Of a stretch of DNA of 64,000 nt, positions 36,215 to 45,544 are shown one piece after another (positions within the stretch are counted from its first letter, which is position 1; every line of letters starts with the position of its first letter). The notes under the pieces are model-generated. The model was not told the origin of the DNA and made no database searches. It was given only the letters and a program-made list of their open reading frames with translations. The position numbers were made by a program, and so were the translations under genes. Source of the DNA: Salinimonas iocasae (GTDB taxonomy: Bacteria > Pseudomonadota > Gammaproteobacteria > Enterobacterales > Alteromonadaceae); contig NZ_CP039852.1 of assembly GCF_006228385.1 (NCBI RefSeq), forward strand, positions 620,001 to 684,000, read 5' to 3'.

Positions 36215-38574
36215 TGAAGGTGTTGAGGTATGCTGCTACCGCGTTTTTCGGGTTTCTCAGTACGCCTACCGTCGCGCAGGTCGCTACTGATTACAAAAAT
36301 GACAACGTGGGTGAAAAGCCTCAGACAAACGCGGCGCAGGTTGTCCCGGAAAACGAGCCTGATACAACAGGCGTGTGGTACCACATTAATCAGAAAGAGG
36401 TGGAGCTTGCTCAACGCGAGTTCGCCCGATTAAAAGCTGAAAGTCCCGGTTGGCGCCCTGCAGATACACTCATTCAGGCATTGGCAAATGTGCAGGGCAG
36501 AAAGTTAACCAACGAGATTGCTATTGAAGCTAACACGCCGGATAAGCCTTCCCCCCCATCACTTTTTACCCGTCTGGCGTCAATGAGCGAAGCGCAGCGT
36601 AAACACGCTAACGCTGACTTTTTGCACCGTGCAGCCGCCCAGGCAGCGAAAACAGATAATGCAGATTTTCACGCCCTGCTTGGGTGGACTTATCTCTCGC
36701 AAGCCGAATTTGGCTCTGCTATCAGCGAGTTCGCCAGCGCCCGGCGGTTAGCGTCATCGCCATTACATAATCAGGGGCTAGCTCTGGCCGTGACTGGCGC
36801 GTTCGATGTTGCACTACGTGATGGTGATATAACACAAATCAAACAGTTACGCGCCACCTATCCTAACATTCCACTCAACGAACAGATAACCGCTGCCGGC
36901 TGGGCACGCTACGATGACCAGAATTTTGAACAGGCGCTTACCTATTTTGCCCTGAGTGATTTCACCCAGGGACAGGTACTGGCATTGACGCGGCTGAGAC
37001 AGCCAGCCAGAGCTGCAGAAATTGCCTGCGCCCAGAGCGAGCAACAGAGCATGCGCGATCATTGCGCCGGCTACTGGTCGCTACAGCAATCAGAACGCTA
37101 TCAGCGTGGTGCATTTAGTCAAAGCCTGCAAGCCGCAGACAATATTCAAAAATCACGCGCACTCACGCCAGAAGAAAAAGAGTTGCGTGCCTGGGCTCAG
37201 TTAAATAGCGGACGTAATGAGCAGGCTGAAATCTCCTTTAAAGCGCTGCTGGCAACACAGCCCGATAATCAGGATTTTGCTTACGCGCTACTATCCGTTG
37301 CGCCTGATAGCAAACATGATTCTCTTGCACAACGTTTTCCGGCAGTCAGACAATTGATTGCTACCAGGCAAGCCGGACAGGCCTGGCAGCGCAAACAGTT
37401 TCTGCTTGCAACCAGCGCTTTTTCACCGTTCGGGTTGGCTGCAACACCCGACGAATACGGGCTATCGGTGTACGCCGGAAGCAGTGGTCGTCAGCGTTCC
37501 GGTGCGCAGGGGCTGGGGAACTTCGATATCCTGCGGGGTACTGTTGGTATTACTGATGCTGTTGATAGTCTTCGCTGGGACGTGAGGCTTGATTATGAGC
37601 AGCTTTATAGCGGAGAGCCTGCTGCAGGTAGCTGGTTTGGCGATGGTCAGGTTACCGATGTCTTCGGCGGGATAACTGGGTTTGAAGATACCGGAGTACA
37701 CGGGAGCGTTCAGTATGAAACTAATGCGCTAACACTTTACGGTGAGCTTAATTATGCGCTGTTCTCACAACCTGTCGAAGCGAAACTTACCGGTCAAATC
37801 GCTGCTACCTGGTTTTCTGAACGGGCGGTTACCGCTGTAAACTTTTATCACCTCCGGGTTGAAGACAGCCTTTTAAGTATGGGCTCTACATATTTTGAAT
37901 ACAGTGATGAGGCATTTGGTGGCGTACATAAACATGGTGTAAAAGCCCTTTACTCACGACGCGTTGCCGATAATACTGCGCTATCTGTAAGTGGGGTGGC
38001 AGATGCCTACAGTGGCAGATTAAGTACCAGTAACCATCACCGGGGATTACGCCTGGATTTGAGCTACGATGTTGCTGATGCGGTAACCAGTAGAATTGAT
38101 TACTGGCGTATAGGTCCGTTTGTCAGCTGGGAAGGATTTGATGAAAACCGGTCCGGATTTACCCGCGGACACGGCGGATATTTCAGTCCTGAGGACTTGT
38201 GGTCCACGGGCGTTTATACCGAGCTTTTGACGAGCGAAGGCGCGCAATGGCAGGTAAAGGCTGCGCTGAGTGCGGGTTATAATCGGATTAGTGAAAATCA
38301 GGCTGAGCGCTTCCCGTTGTTATCTGCCAGTGTTGCCGAGCCGGTCATACCATCGGGCTCGAGTAGCGGTCTGGCTGGTCAGGTAACGTTGGAAGGGCAG
38401 TATACACTGTCGCACCACTGGCTGATTGCGGGTTATGTGCAGCAGGCGTATGCCGTAGAGTATCAGGCAACCTGGGCGGGTTTGGAGATCCGATGGCATG
38501 CAGGGCCGGCCACCGGTGTGACCAGCGACACATTATTATTGAATGATGCCGCTGTATCAGGATATGTATTTTAA
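36214..38574 (+). CDS. bcsC: Cellulose export outer-membrane protein BcsC (short form)
   Basis: BcsC exports the glucan: a periplasmic TPR scaffold joined to an outer-membrane beta-barrel. The 786 residues start with a signal peptide (to about FLSTPTVAQ), have a helical TPR-like region (about 50-395) and end in a barrel of about 370 residues that closes with a terminal aromatic residue (GYVF). E. coli BcsC has 1157 residues, so the TPR arm is much shorter. The barrel's conserved segments RGLRLDLSYDVAD and HWLIAGYVQQAYA are seen. The ATG overlaps the bcsZ stop. Assigned by context and barrel signature. Confidence 0.85.
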   Translation: MKVLRYAATAFFGFLSTPTVAQVATDYKNDNVGEKPQTNAAQVVPENEPDTTGVWYHINQKEVELAQREFARLKAESPGWRPADTLIQALANVQGRKLTNEIAIEANTPDKPSPPSLFTRLASMSEAQRKHANADFLHRAAAQAAKTDNADFHALLGWTYLSQAEFGSAISEFASARRLASSPLHNQGLALAVTGAFDVALRDGDITQIKQLRATYPNIPLNEQITAAGWARYDDQNFEQALTYFALSDFTQGQVLALTRLRQPARAAEIACAQSEQQSMRDHCAGYWSLQQSERYQRGAFSQSLQAADNIQKSRALTPEEKELRAWAQLNSGRNEQAEISFKALLATQPDNQDFAYALLSVAPDSKHDSLAQRFPAVRQLIATRQAGQAWQRKQFLLATSAFSPFGLAATPDEYGLSVYAGSSGRQRSGAQGLGNFDILRGTVGITDAVDSLRWDVRLDYEQLYSGEPAAGSWFGDGQVTDVFGGITGFEDTGVHGSVQYETNALTLYGELNYALFSQPVEAKLTGQIAATWFSERAVTAVNFYHLRVEDSLLSMGSTYFEYSDEAFGGVHKHGVKALYSRRVADNTALSVSGVADAYSGRLSTSNHHRGLRLDLSYDVADAVTSRIDYWRIGPFVSWEGFDENRSGFTRGHGGYFSPEDLWSTGVYTELLTSEGAQWQVKAALSAGYNRISENQAERFPLLSASVAEPVIPSGSSSGLAGQVTLEGQYTLSHHWLIAGYVQQAYAVEYQATWAGLEIRWHAGPATGVTSDTLLLNDAAVSGYVF

Positions 38575-38583
38575 GCGTTGTTT

Positions 38584-39594
38584 CTAAGCGGTTTTCTTTC
38601 TGCGCCGTGTCAGTAAGAAGGCAGCAAATGCCAGCACTAAACCGGTAGCAGGCTCGCTGACCGAGGTGAACCCTGAAAAACCATAGTTGTTAATCTGACC
38701 GGTATTTTGATTTTCAGCCGAGCGCAGGCTTTTAACAATCAAATTGCCGTCGATGTGCCCGTCTGAAAAGGTCACATCAGCTAACGGCGCAAGAATACTT
38801 CCCTTGAAACCGATGCCGTTCATAACCAGCGACGTAGCATCAACAAAGTTGAATAATACCCGTTCGTTATACAATCCGGTATGGCGATCTTGTTGCTCAC
38901 CATTAGAATCATTGTCAGGAAATTTCTGGTCATCCGGCAGATGGAAGCCAGTATTAAACAGCTCTACGGCCTCACCCATAACATTGATAATGGCGTAACT
39001 GGTATCCGGAATATCAATGGTGATTTTCTTATTCGGAGACGATAGGGTCTGCGCATCGATGGAAAAGACATTTACATCGCTTGTACCGCTGAAGTTAATA
39101 CCCCACAGCTCGTTGGCATCGTTAATGCCAAGTTCTACCTGGGCGTTGGCACTATAGGCTCCCCAAAGTGAAGACTTATACAACACCTCAGCGTTGGTTG
39201 TAGCAAAATCAAAGCTACTGTCCTGATAAAACGCATTGGTATTGTGCGTATCAGGGTCGTTGTAGAGCCCAACGGTCTCATCAATATCAATAGTGCCTGC
39301 GGCAACAGCATCGCCGTTATATACCCGCGAATCACGCATTTTCGCATCACCGCCGCCGACGAAAACCGGTTTGCTGCCCTGATCGTTCAGCTGCAGGCCC
39401 AGGCCATAATTATCAAGGGTAAGGTTTCCGCCAACAGCAAGACGGCCTTCGACATCAGAGTGGGCCCCCTGCATGTCTTCCATAATATAGGCGTTAAAAT
39501 CAGCCGCCTGACTGATGTAGAAAGGGCCGGCTACTGCTGATATTGAGGTAAGCGCAAGTGCGGCAGAGAGGATCCCTTGCTTAACTGCTTTCAT
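38584..39594 (-). CDS. Choice-of-anchor A surface protein with PEP-CTERM signal
   Basis: This 336-residue exported protein has a signal peptide ending at VAG, then a choice-of-anchor A type domain (FYISQAADFNAYIMED, GRLAVGGNLTLDNYG, GIGFKGSILAPLADV). The C-terminus is a PEP-CTERM sorting signal: VSEPATG, a hydrophobic helix, then RRRKK. Such signals are cut by exosortase in bacteria that make exopolysaccharide. Exosortase is not in this window. The gene converges on bcsC with only nine bases between stops. A biofilm or matrix role alongside cellulose is inferred. Confidence 0.85.
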   Translation of the reverse strand: MKAVKQGILSAALALTSISAVAGPFYISQAADFNAYIMEDMQGAHSDVEGRLAVGGNLTLDNYGLGLQLNDQGSKPVFVGGGDAKMRDSRVYNGDAVAAGTIDIDETVGLYNDPDTHNTNAFYQDSSFDFATTNAEVLYKSSLWGAYSANAQVELGINDANELWGINFSGTSDVNVFSIDAQTLSSPNKKITIDIPDTSYAIINVMGEAVELFNTGFHLPDDQKFPDNDSNGEQQDRHTGLYNERVLFNFVDATSLVMNGIGFKGSILAPLADVTFSDGHIDGNLIVKSLRSAENQNTGQINNYGFSGFTSVSEPATGLVLAFAAFLLTRRRKKTA

Positions 39595-39710
39595 AACTGC
39601 TCCATGACACTCAGTGTTTTAATCGTCGTTGTAAGAGTGTTTAAAATATAAACTGCTTTGATTTTAAGCGTTGCGGGGATGAAATACCAGATGAACCTGA
39701 ATTTTGAGCA

Positions 39711-39739
39711 AAAAAAAGCGCAGCTAATGCTGCGCTTTT
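39711..39739 (-). terminator. Terminator after the ExbD gene
   Basis: The 11-bp stem AAAAGCGCAGC / GCTGCGCTTTT with a TAAT loop provides a T-run on the minus strand. Confidence 0.85.
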
Positions 39740-39765
39740 CCACTTATTATTGATAAAAGACTATA

Positions 39766-40173
39766 TCAGCCTTTTTTAACCAGTACAGATACTTTGTCTA
39801 TGCCGGCAATTTTAACCTGGTTCATCACTTCAACCACGATACCTTCTTCGGTATCTTCATCGGCCTGAATAGCCGCAGTATCAGTATTGTTTTCAGCCAG
39901 AAACGTTTGCGCATTGGCAACAACGCGGCGAACGTCAACTTCACGACCACCCATGAAAATTTGGCCATTTTCGTCAATACGAATTGAAAGCGACTTGGAA
40001 GGTTTGTTGTTATTCGACTGATTATCTTCAGGACGATTAACATCAAGGCTCTTCTCATTAACGAAAGACGTGGTAACAATGAAGAAGATCAACATGATGA
40101 ACACAATGTCCAACATGGGCGTCATGTCAACCTGAGCTTCGTCCTCAGCAGATGTATGCTTTTTTCTTTTCAT
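39766..40173 (-). CDS. ExbD/TolR-family biopolymer transport protein (orphan)
   Basis: This 135-residue protein has one N-terminal membrane helix with the ExbD proton-carrier motif MTPMLDIVFIMLIFF (Asp at about 22), then a periplasmic domain with the segment SLSIRIDENGQIFMGGREVD. It would pair with an ExbB-type channel and TonB to power outer-membrane transport. No exbB or tonB lies beside it, so its partner is elsewhere. It provides a direct reference for recognising the ExbD-like helices in the VWA proteins further right. Monocistronic with a terminator. Confidence 0.9.
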   Translation of the reverse strand: MKRKKHTSAEDEAQVDMTPMLDIVFIMLIFFIVTTSFVNEKSLDVNRPEDNQSNNNKPSKSLSIRIDENGQIFMGGREVDVRRVVANAQTFLAENNTDTAAIQADEDTEEGIVVEVMNQVKIAGIDKVSVLVKKG

Positions 40174-40313
40174 CTTGTATTCTTTCTTCTCTACAGTTTG
40201 AACACACTAGTATACTGCTTGTAACAAAAGATTTTAACCTTTTTGTCAAAACTTGTGTGTCTGTTTAACACTTGTTCCTGGCCTGCAGCCACTTTTTTCT
40301 GTTCTTTGCGCCG

Positions 40314-41102
40314 TCAGGTAGGCTTTCGGGCTATCGCCATTCCCAGCTGATAGAAGTACGTCATCAGGCGCTGGTTCGCCTCAGCTCGCAAATTACCATG
40401 AGGATAAATGCCAAGTCTAGCCTCTGTGGACATTTTTGTGCCCTGCACCAGGAAGGCATTTTTAATCTGCTGATCCTGAATGCAGGCTTCAAAGGCTCGG
40501 GCTGCCATCTCCTACGGCATAGCATAATAATACATTTTTAACGCGCGATCAGCTTCTATAGATCGCTTCAGATAGGCGCTGGGCGATCCACCCTGATCTA
40601 AAAATAGCGTTTCAAAGCAGGCACACAACTGGTTATTTAGCGGGTGCGCGGTATGTGGTGCATCGTCTACCCATGCCTGAGAGGCAAAGTGGCCATGATC
40701 CAGGCCGGGAAATACCTTACCGGCAATATAATGATCAAAAGCATGAAACCATTCATGGGCCAGCGCACCGCCGCCGGCATTTTTCGCTAAAGCCAGTTGC
40801 CGCTTCTGGCTATTATAGTGTGCACTGCTATGTTTTTGACCGCCACTGCCAAACGCCAGTGCCAGAGAGCCATTAAGTGAGATTACCGGCTCTCTGACCT
40901 GTAGAATATCCGCCAGATCATACAGCGCATCAAAAAACAGATTGGCCGCCAGTTGTTGTTCTGCCGCAGTTACCCAGCGGCCTATAGTAATACTGGAAAA
41001 GTTGAACAGCTTGCGGATATCCTGAAAACTGACATCTGCGCCATCCCGGTGCGAGGGGCCGTTACGAAAATATTCACGGTGTAGTCGCCCTGGCTGATTC
41101 AC
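40314..41102 (-). pseudogene. CLCA_X-type putative zinc-protease-like gene interrupted by an in-frame TAG
   Basis: One reading frame continues through a TAG at 40512-40514. Before it the frame encodes about 196 residues ending YYYAMP; after it comes EMAARAFEACIQDQQIKN and 48 further residues, all clearly one protein. From memory of the family, the position after Pro is Gln (CAG in relatives), so a single C-to-T change explains the stop. The protein has a zincin motif HEWFH at about residue 121. The likely start is GTG at 41102 (sharing a base with the flavodoxin stop); an ATG at 41135 is possible. The family name CLCA_X is from memory; function unknown. Confidence 0.72.
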
Positions 41103-41641
41103 TACTGACCCATTTCCTCTATTAGCTGATGACACCAGTTATGGATGCGTTCATCTGTCAGATCGTACTGATTTTCATCATCCAGACTCAGCCCCACAAA
41201 CTGACTTTTATCCTGGGTGAGCGCCTTGGAGGCGGCAAACTCGTATCCTTCATTGGGCCAGTAACCAATAATTGTGCACCCGCTGGGCGCAATCGCATCA
41301 TGCAACATGCCCAGGGCATCCTGAAACCAGTCGGTATAGCCAATTTGATCGCCTAAGCCAAACAGGGCAACAATCTTATCTTCTAACGCCAGTTGAAATA
41401 CATCTTCCCAGTGAGACTCCCAGTCTTCCTGTAGTTCACCAAAATCCCAGGTGGAAATACCAAAAATGATAATGTCGTAGTCTTCGCAATTTTTTAGGCT
41501 CACATCCTGAATATTGTGGAGGCTGACGATCTGCTCATCAAAAAGCGAGTTCAGTTGCGCCTGTATTTTTTCCGCTGCCATCTCTGTGTAGCAGGTGGTC
41601 GACCCGTAAAATAAGCCGATAGAAAGGGCAGGTTCGCTCAT
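41102..41641 (-). CDS. fldB: Flavodoxin (FldB-like)
   Basis: This 179-residue long-chain flavodoxin carries FMN and shuttles electrons. The phosphate-binding loop LFYGSTTCYTE is at about residue 9, the isoalloxazine loops are in STWDFGELQEDWE and GLGDQIGYTDWFQD, and the long-chain insertion is present. The second of two adjacent ATGs (41641) has better spacing to AAAGG than the first (41644). Its stop overlaps the start of the CLCA_X-like gene, so the two are co-translated. FldB rather than FldA is suggested by length and sequence, not certain. Confidence 0.88.
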   Translation of the reverse strand: MSEPALSIGLFYGSTTCYTEMAAEKIQAQLNSLFDEQIVSLHNIQDVSLKNCEDYDIIIFGISTWDFGELQEDWESHWEDVFQLALEDKIVALFGLGDQIGYTDWFQDALGMLHDAIAPSGCTIIGYWPNEGYEFAASKALTQDKSQFVGLSLDDENQYDLTDERIHNWCHQLIEEMGQ

Positions 41642-41659
41642 CATGTTACCTTTTTAAAT

Positions 41660-43618
41660 TTATTCGTCGTCACGGTTTGGCGGAAATTCTATCGTGTCTT
41701 GGTCTGCGCACAAAGCCCTGCAAACCGCCGGTTCATCGTTAGCATTCAAAATAAGCTGTCCCACTGCGCTGTGATTTAACAGCGTACCGGCTCCTTTGGT
41801 ATCGATTTCCCTTGCACGCACCGACATTTTTCTACGTCGGGTAAACATATTTAATGGAGAACGACGGCCATACAGCCATCGGTTGAGCGTCTCCAGTTTT
41901 TTCAGTAATTTATCTGGGAAGGTGTTTTTCAGACCACTGCAAGTAAATTGCGTGATGTGAGGACTGTTTCGCCTGAATCGCAGCCGGACATCATAAACAA
42001 ACGAGTAATGTACGTCGCCGGAAAGAATAATGAATGAAGGCGGAGTTTTGTAATGCCTGAAGATGTTCAGAATGACATTTGCAGTGCCTTTATGTGCCAT
42101 CCAGTTTTCAGCATCTACGGTCAGTGCTTTACCGAAAAACGTGAATACCTTTTGAATCGCCTCAATGAACTTTACGCCGTAAATGGGCGCCGCTGATACC
42201 ACTATAACCGACTGTTTGCCGATAATGTCTTGCTGAAACTCGCATAATGCCTCCCAGTCCATCAGTCCGGAAGGCTTATCCAGGCTGGACTCTGATCGCC
42301 AGCGTCTTGTCCGCGTATCCAGCACGCACACTGGTGGTGACGTCGCTAATGTGTAGTGCCACTGTTCAAACTCAAACAATGTATCAATAAACTCATCGTG
42401 CCTTACCAACCCATTTGCGGTGAACTGCTCAGATGCCGTTGCGACGATATCCTCAAACACGCCCGGCTGGTTTCCCCACCCCTGACATAACCAGTAGCCA
42501 ATCAGGGCATTGCCAACCATTCTTCGGGATAGTGGGTTTCCGTATACCTGTTCTTCCCAGCCGCGTGTCAGGTTCCAGTCATCGGTGACATCATGATCAT
42601 CAAAAATCATATATACCGGAAGATGCGCCAGCGCGCGTCTGACCTGCGGTAAGCCCGCAGCAAACTTTTCAATCTGTTCCTGTTCCTGCGAAAACTGTTC
42701 GCGGTGGGCCTCAGTGATGCGCGTTGCATCAAAACGAATCTCTGACCACAGGGCGTCTGACCAAACCAGGATATACATTGCGATAACTTCTGATAGGGAA
42801 ATCAGATGGTTATGGGCATTAACAGATGTGAAAACAGGTTTTTTCTTTGCGCCGAAAAACAGTTTAGATAATGCTGTATTGAGCTCAATCTGCGGTAAAA
42901 TGTTTTCGCGCTGGTAGTAGTTAAATTCATGACCAGACAGTTCTGAGGTATTTTCAATAACCGCCCCTTCAATGTCTTCGTGAAAAAGTCCCAGTCTGTC
43001 AACAACCTGCTCGATTGCCTGAAGCATAGGGCCTGCAACATCGTCACAGTAAACCTGATCGCCAGTCATCAGCAGCATGTCCGGGCGCGTGTTCTGGCCC
43101 TTCTTTTCCTGCTCGATGAGCTGGTCAACGCGCAACAATGCATCATCAACCGGATGGTGTGGTTTGCGACAGGAGCCGTGTAGCACATCCGACAGTTCAG
43201 TCTGAAAACGAAAATCCAGCCGGGCATTATCCTCATAAAGTAATGTGCTTTGCTCCTGCTCCCACTGCGCGCTTATTTGCTCATCATCAAACCTGATGCC
43301 ATATTCATAACGGCCTCCTGGTGTCAGTGGGTTCTCTAGCTCAAGAGTTACCAGCTGTATAAAGGCGTTTTTGCCAACCTGTATCTGCTGCGATTCAGAA
43401 CTACCGCTTAATGGCGCATCATCTGTCACTGATAAACGGGCCGGATTATCGCGGGAAGTAATTAACCACACTGTCACTGACCGCTCAGTGACGTGACGCA
43501 AAATGGGCCCGGCTACAATGCTGGGGAGGCTTGTGTCGCTGATAGCTGGCTCCTGAATGATAGATAGTGTTTCGTTACGGAAGCTTACCGTCAGATCAGC
43601 AGTGCTGTCACCTGACAA
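41660..43618 (-). CDS. PhoD-like metallophosphatase
   Basis: The 652-residue protein belongs to the alkaline phosphatase D/PhoD-like family. An N-terminal beta-sandwich (about 30-130) precedes the metallophosphatase domain, where metal ligands lie in GSCRKPHH, LLMTGDQVYCDD, MIFDDHDVTDDW and ILSGDVHYSFVYD. No signal peptide is evident, so unlike secreted PhoD it appears cytosolic. The only plausible start before the sandwich domain is TTG at 43618, which lacks a clear SD; the true start is uncertain. It is 18 bases upstream of the flavodoxin gene. Confidence 0.85.
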   Translation of the reverse strand: MSGDSTADLTVSFRNETLSIIQEPAISDTSLPSIVAGPILRHVTERSVTVWLITSRDNPARLSVTDDAPLSGSSESQQIQVGKNAFIQLVTLELENPLTPGGRYEYGIRFDDEQISAQWEQEQSTLLYEDNARLDFRFQTELSDVLHGSCRKPHHPVDDALLRVDQLIEQEKKGQNTRPDMLLMTGDQVYCDDVAGPMLQAIEQVVDRLGLFHEDIEGAVIENTSELSGHEFNYYQRENILPQIELNTALSKLFFGAKKKPVFTSVNAHNHLISLSEVIAMYILVWSDALWSEIRFDATRITEAHREQFSQEQEQIEKFAAGLPQVRRALAHLPVYMIFDDHDVTDDWNLTRGWEEQVYGNPLSRRMVGNALIGYWLCQGWGNQPGVFEDIVATASEQFTANGLVRHDEFIDTLFEFEQWHYTLATSPPVCVLDTRTRRWRSESSLDKPSGLMDWEALCEFQQDIIGKQSVIVVSAAPIYGVKFIEAIQKVFTFFGKALTVDAENWMAHKGTANVILNIFRHYKTPPSFIILSGDVHYSFVYDVRLRFRRNSPHITQFTCSGLKNTFPDKLLKKLETLNRWLYGRRSPLNMFTRRRKMSVRAREIDTKGAGTLLNHSAVGQLILNANDEPAVCRALCADQDTIEFPPNRDDE

Positions 43619-43758
43619 TCGCGTTAATTTTGTTACTAAATTTCAACGGGAAAGGGCTTAGAAGGTGCCGGTCCATGACATTTTTGTGACTGACTTGTGT
43701 GTTATCGAGAAAAAGGCGATGATCACTGTTTTCCAGAACGGTTAGTTTTAAGGGTCAT

Positions 43759-44913
43759 ATGAACTTTCGCGCATCGGTTATCATTGTCAGCTTTTTTATT
43801 CTGTCTGCGTGTTCTGAGCCAGACGTCGATAACGCGCAGACTGTTGTGCAATCGTCAGACGACCAGAGAGTATCGGCAAAAGGTCGCTGGTTACGGGAAT
43901 CTGACGGGAAAATCATGCAGGACCCTCAAACCTCGGGGTTATCCGTTTGGCAGGGTAAACTGGTGTCTATTTCAGATGGCAGTGCGCAACCTGATCAACA
44001 ACGCCGACTGCATGTTATCGATCCTGCCAGCGCGTCACTGTTGCCCAAAAAAGAAGAAATGCGCATCGGTAGTCGTGTAAGAAGAAGCTGTTTTTCAAAC
44101 TACCTGGCCGATGAGCCTGATTTGGAAGCCCTGGTCGCCGACCCGCAGGACCCTGATATTTTTTATACCGTTACAGAAGATGCTACTCGTACTGGTGCGC
44201 TCTCGGCGCGCTGTCAGCAGCGTTACAAAGAAACGGGCTCCACCGACTATCCCACATTGCTGGTGCGTATTGAACGTACCAGCGAGGGGGATTTGTATAT
44301 GTCGCGGGTGCGGCCACTGCAGTTTTCCCGCGAAATGAAGGTCGGCGATTTCCCTAATGATGGCATTGAGGGCATGGCATTGGGTGCAAACAATACTCTC
44401 TATCTTGCGCTGGAGAAAGACGCTGAAGGTATGCCACGAATTTTCAGTGTTGTAATGGATGATGGTTTCTGGGAAACGACAGACTTTATAGCGGTGAGCG
44501 AACCGGATATCCGGATGCCTCAGTGGCAGGGAGGCAATCATCCTTTCAATGCACTGGAGTATTATCATCATGAGCCTCACAACCAGGGCTACTTGCTGGC
44601 GATGGCACGAAATGACGATGTATTGTGGATACTGGACCCGGATGGCAAAAAAGCCCCACGCAAGGTCCCTATGCGATTTTATGCTGAAACAGGCAGTAAG
44701 GATTGCGAAGCAGAAGAGATGATGGACAACGCGTCAATTGAGGGGATAACGGTAATGGAGGGGACGTTATGGCTTATTAACGACCCCTGGAAAGTTAACT
44801 ATATGAAAAATGTGCAGTGCCAGAGTAATCAAAGCCGTTATGAAGCAATGGCACCGTTGTTGTTTTCGACACCACTTAAGGCTGCCTGGTTTCAAAAACA
44901 GGCGAAAGGATAA
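43759..44913 (+). CDS. Esterase-like/SdiA-regulated-type lipoprotein
   Basis: This 384-residue lipoprotein has the lipobox ILSAC at residue 18. The body appears to be a beta-propeller with repeats such as LSVWQGKLVSISDGS, LEALVADPQDPDIFY, GIEGMALGANNTLYLALE and SIEGITVMEGTLWLINDP, the pattern of the esterase-like-activity-of-phytase or SdiA-regulated families. Ser follows the Cys, predicting outer-membrane retention. Substrate is unknown. Convergent with msrA, with only three bases between stops. Confidence 0.72.
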   Translation: MNFRASVIIVSFFILSACSEPDVDNAQTVVQSSDDQRVSAKGRWLRESDGKIMQDPQTSGLSVWQGKLVSISDGSAQPDQQRRLHVIDPASASLLPKKEEMRIGSRVRRSCFSNYLADEPDLEALVADPQDPDIFYTVTEDATRTGALSARCQQRYKETGSTDYPTLLVRIERTSEGDLYMSRVRPLQFSREMKVGDFPNDGIEGMALGANNTLYLALEKDAEGMPRIFSVVMDDGFWETTDFIAVSEPDIRMPQWQGGNHPFNALEYYHHEPHNQGYLLAMARNDDVLWILDPDGKKAPRKVPMRFYAETGSKDCEAEEMMDNASIEGITVMEGTLWLINDPWKVNYMKNVQCQSNQSRYEAMAPLLFSTPLKAAWFQKQAKG

Positions 44914-44916
44914 GCA

Positions 44917-45456
44917 TTATTTGCGCAGCTTTTCCGCAAATGTCTTTTTAAACTTTGCCAGCTTCGGTGCTACCACCATTGCGCAATACTGGTTTTGGGG
45001 ATTATTTTTGAAATAATCCTGATGATAATCCTCAGCCTGGTGGTAGTTGTTAATTTCAACAACTTCAGTGACGACCGGGTCTGGCCAGATTTCTTCACGA
45101 TTAATTTCATCAATAATGGCGTCAGCCTGCGTTTTTTGGGCATCGTCATGATAGAAAATAACGCTGCGATACTGCGGCCCCACATCATTACCCTGGCGGT
45201 CTATTTGCGTTGGATCATGCAGTGCAAAAAAGATCTCCAGCACCTCACGGTAGCTCAGCTTGTCAGCATCAAAGTTAACCCGCACAACTTCAGCGTGGCC
45301 GGTTGTGCCAGAGCACACTGATTTGTAGGTGGGATCGTCGGTTTCACCGCCGGCATAGCCTGACAATGCGCTTTCTACACCTTCAACGCTGTTAAACGCT
45401 GACTCGATACACCAAAAACAGCCGCCGCCTAATGTTGCCTGTTGAATATTTGCCAT
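44917..45456 (-). CDS. msrA: Peptide methionine sulfoxide reductase MsrA
   Basis: MsrA reduces methionine-S-sulfoxide in proteins and free form, repairing oxidative damage. The 179-residue protein shows the catalytic GGCFWC (Cys13) and the conserved GYAGG, GHAEVVRV and FFALHDPTQ segments. The recycling Cys is in NQYCAMVVAPK. AGGAGG lies a few bases before the ATG. No MsrB is fused or adjacent. Confidence 0.96.
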   Translation of the reverse strand: MANIQQATLGGGCFWCIESAFNSVEGVESALSGYAGGETDDPTYKSVCSGTTGHAEVVRVNFDADKLSYREVLEIFFALHDPTQIDRQGNDVGPQYRSVIFYHDDAQKTQADAIIDEINREEIWPDPVVTEVVEINNYHQAEDYHQDYFKNNPQNQYCAMVVAPKLAKFKKTFAEKLRK

Positions 45457-45544
45457 TTTTGTCCCTCCTGTTATCTCTATGCTGAACGTGGAGGCTAAGC
45501 TAATCCTTCACAAGTCATCCGGGCAAATAATTAATTCGTATAAC

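Noticed and set aside
40512..40514. Selenocysteine or pyrrolysine recoding at the stop in the CLCA_X-type gene
   Set aside because: Selenocysteine uses TGA, not TAG, and pyrrolysine is not expected in this lineage. A nonsense mutation is simpler.
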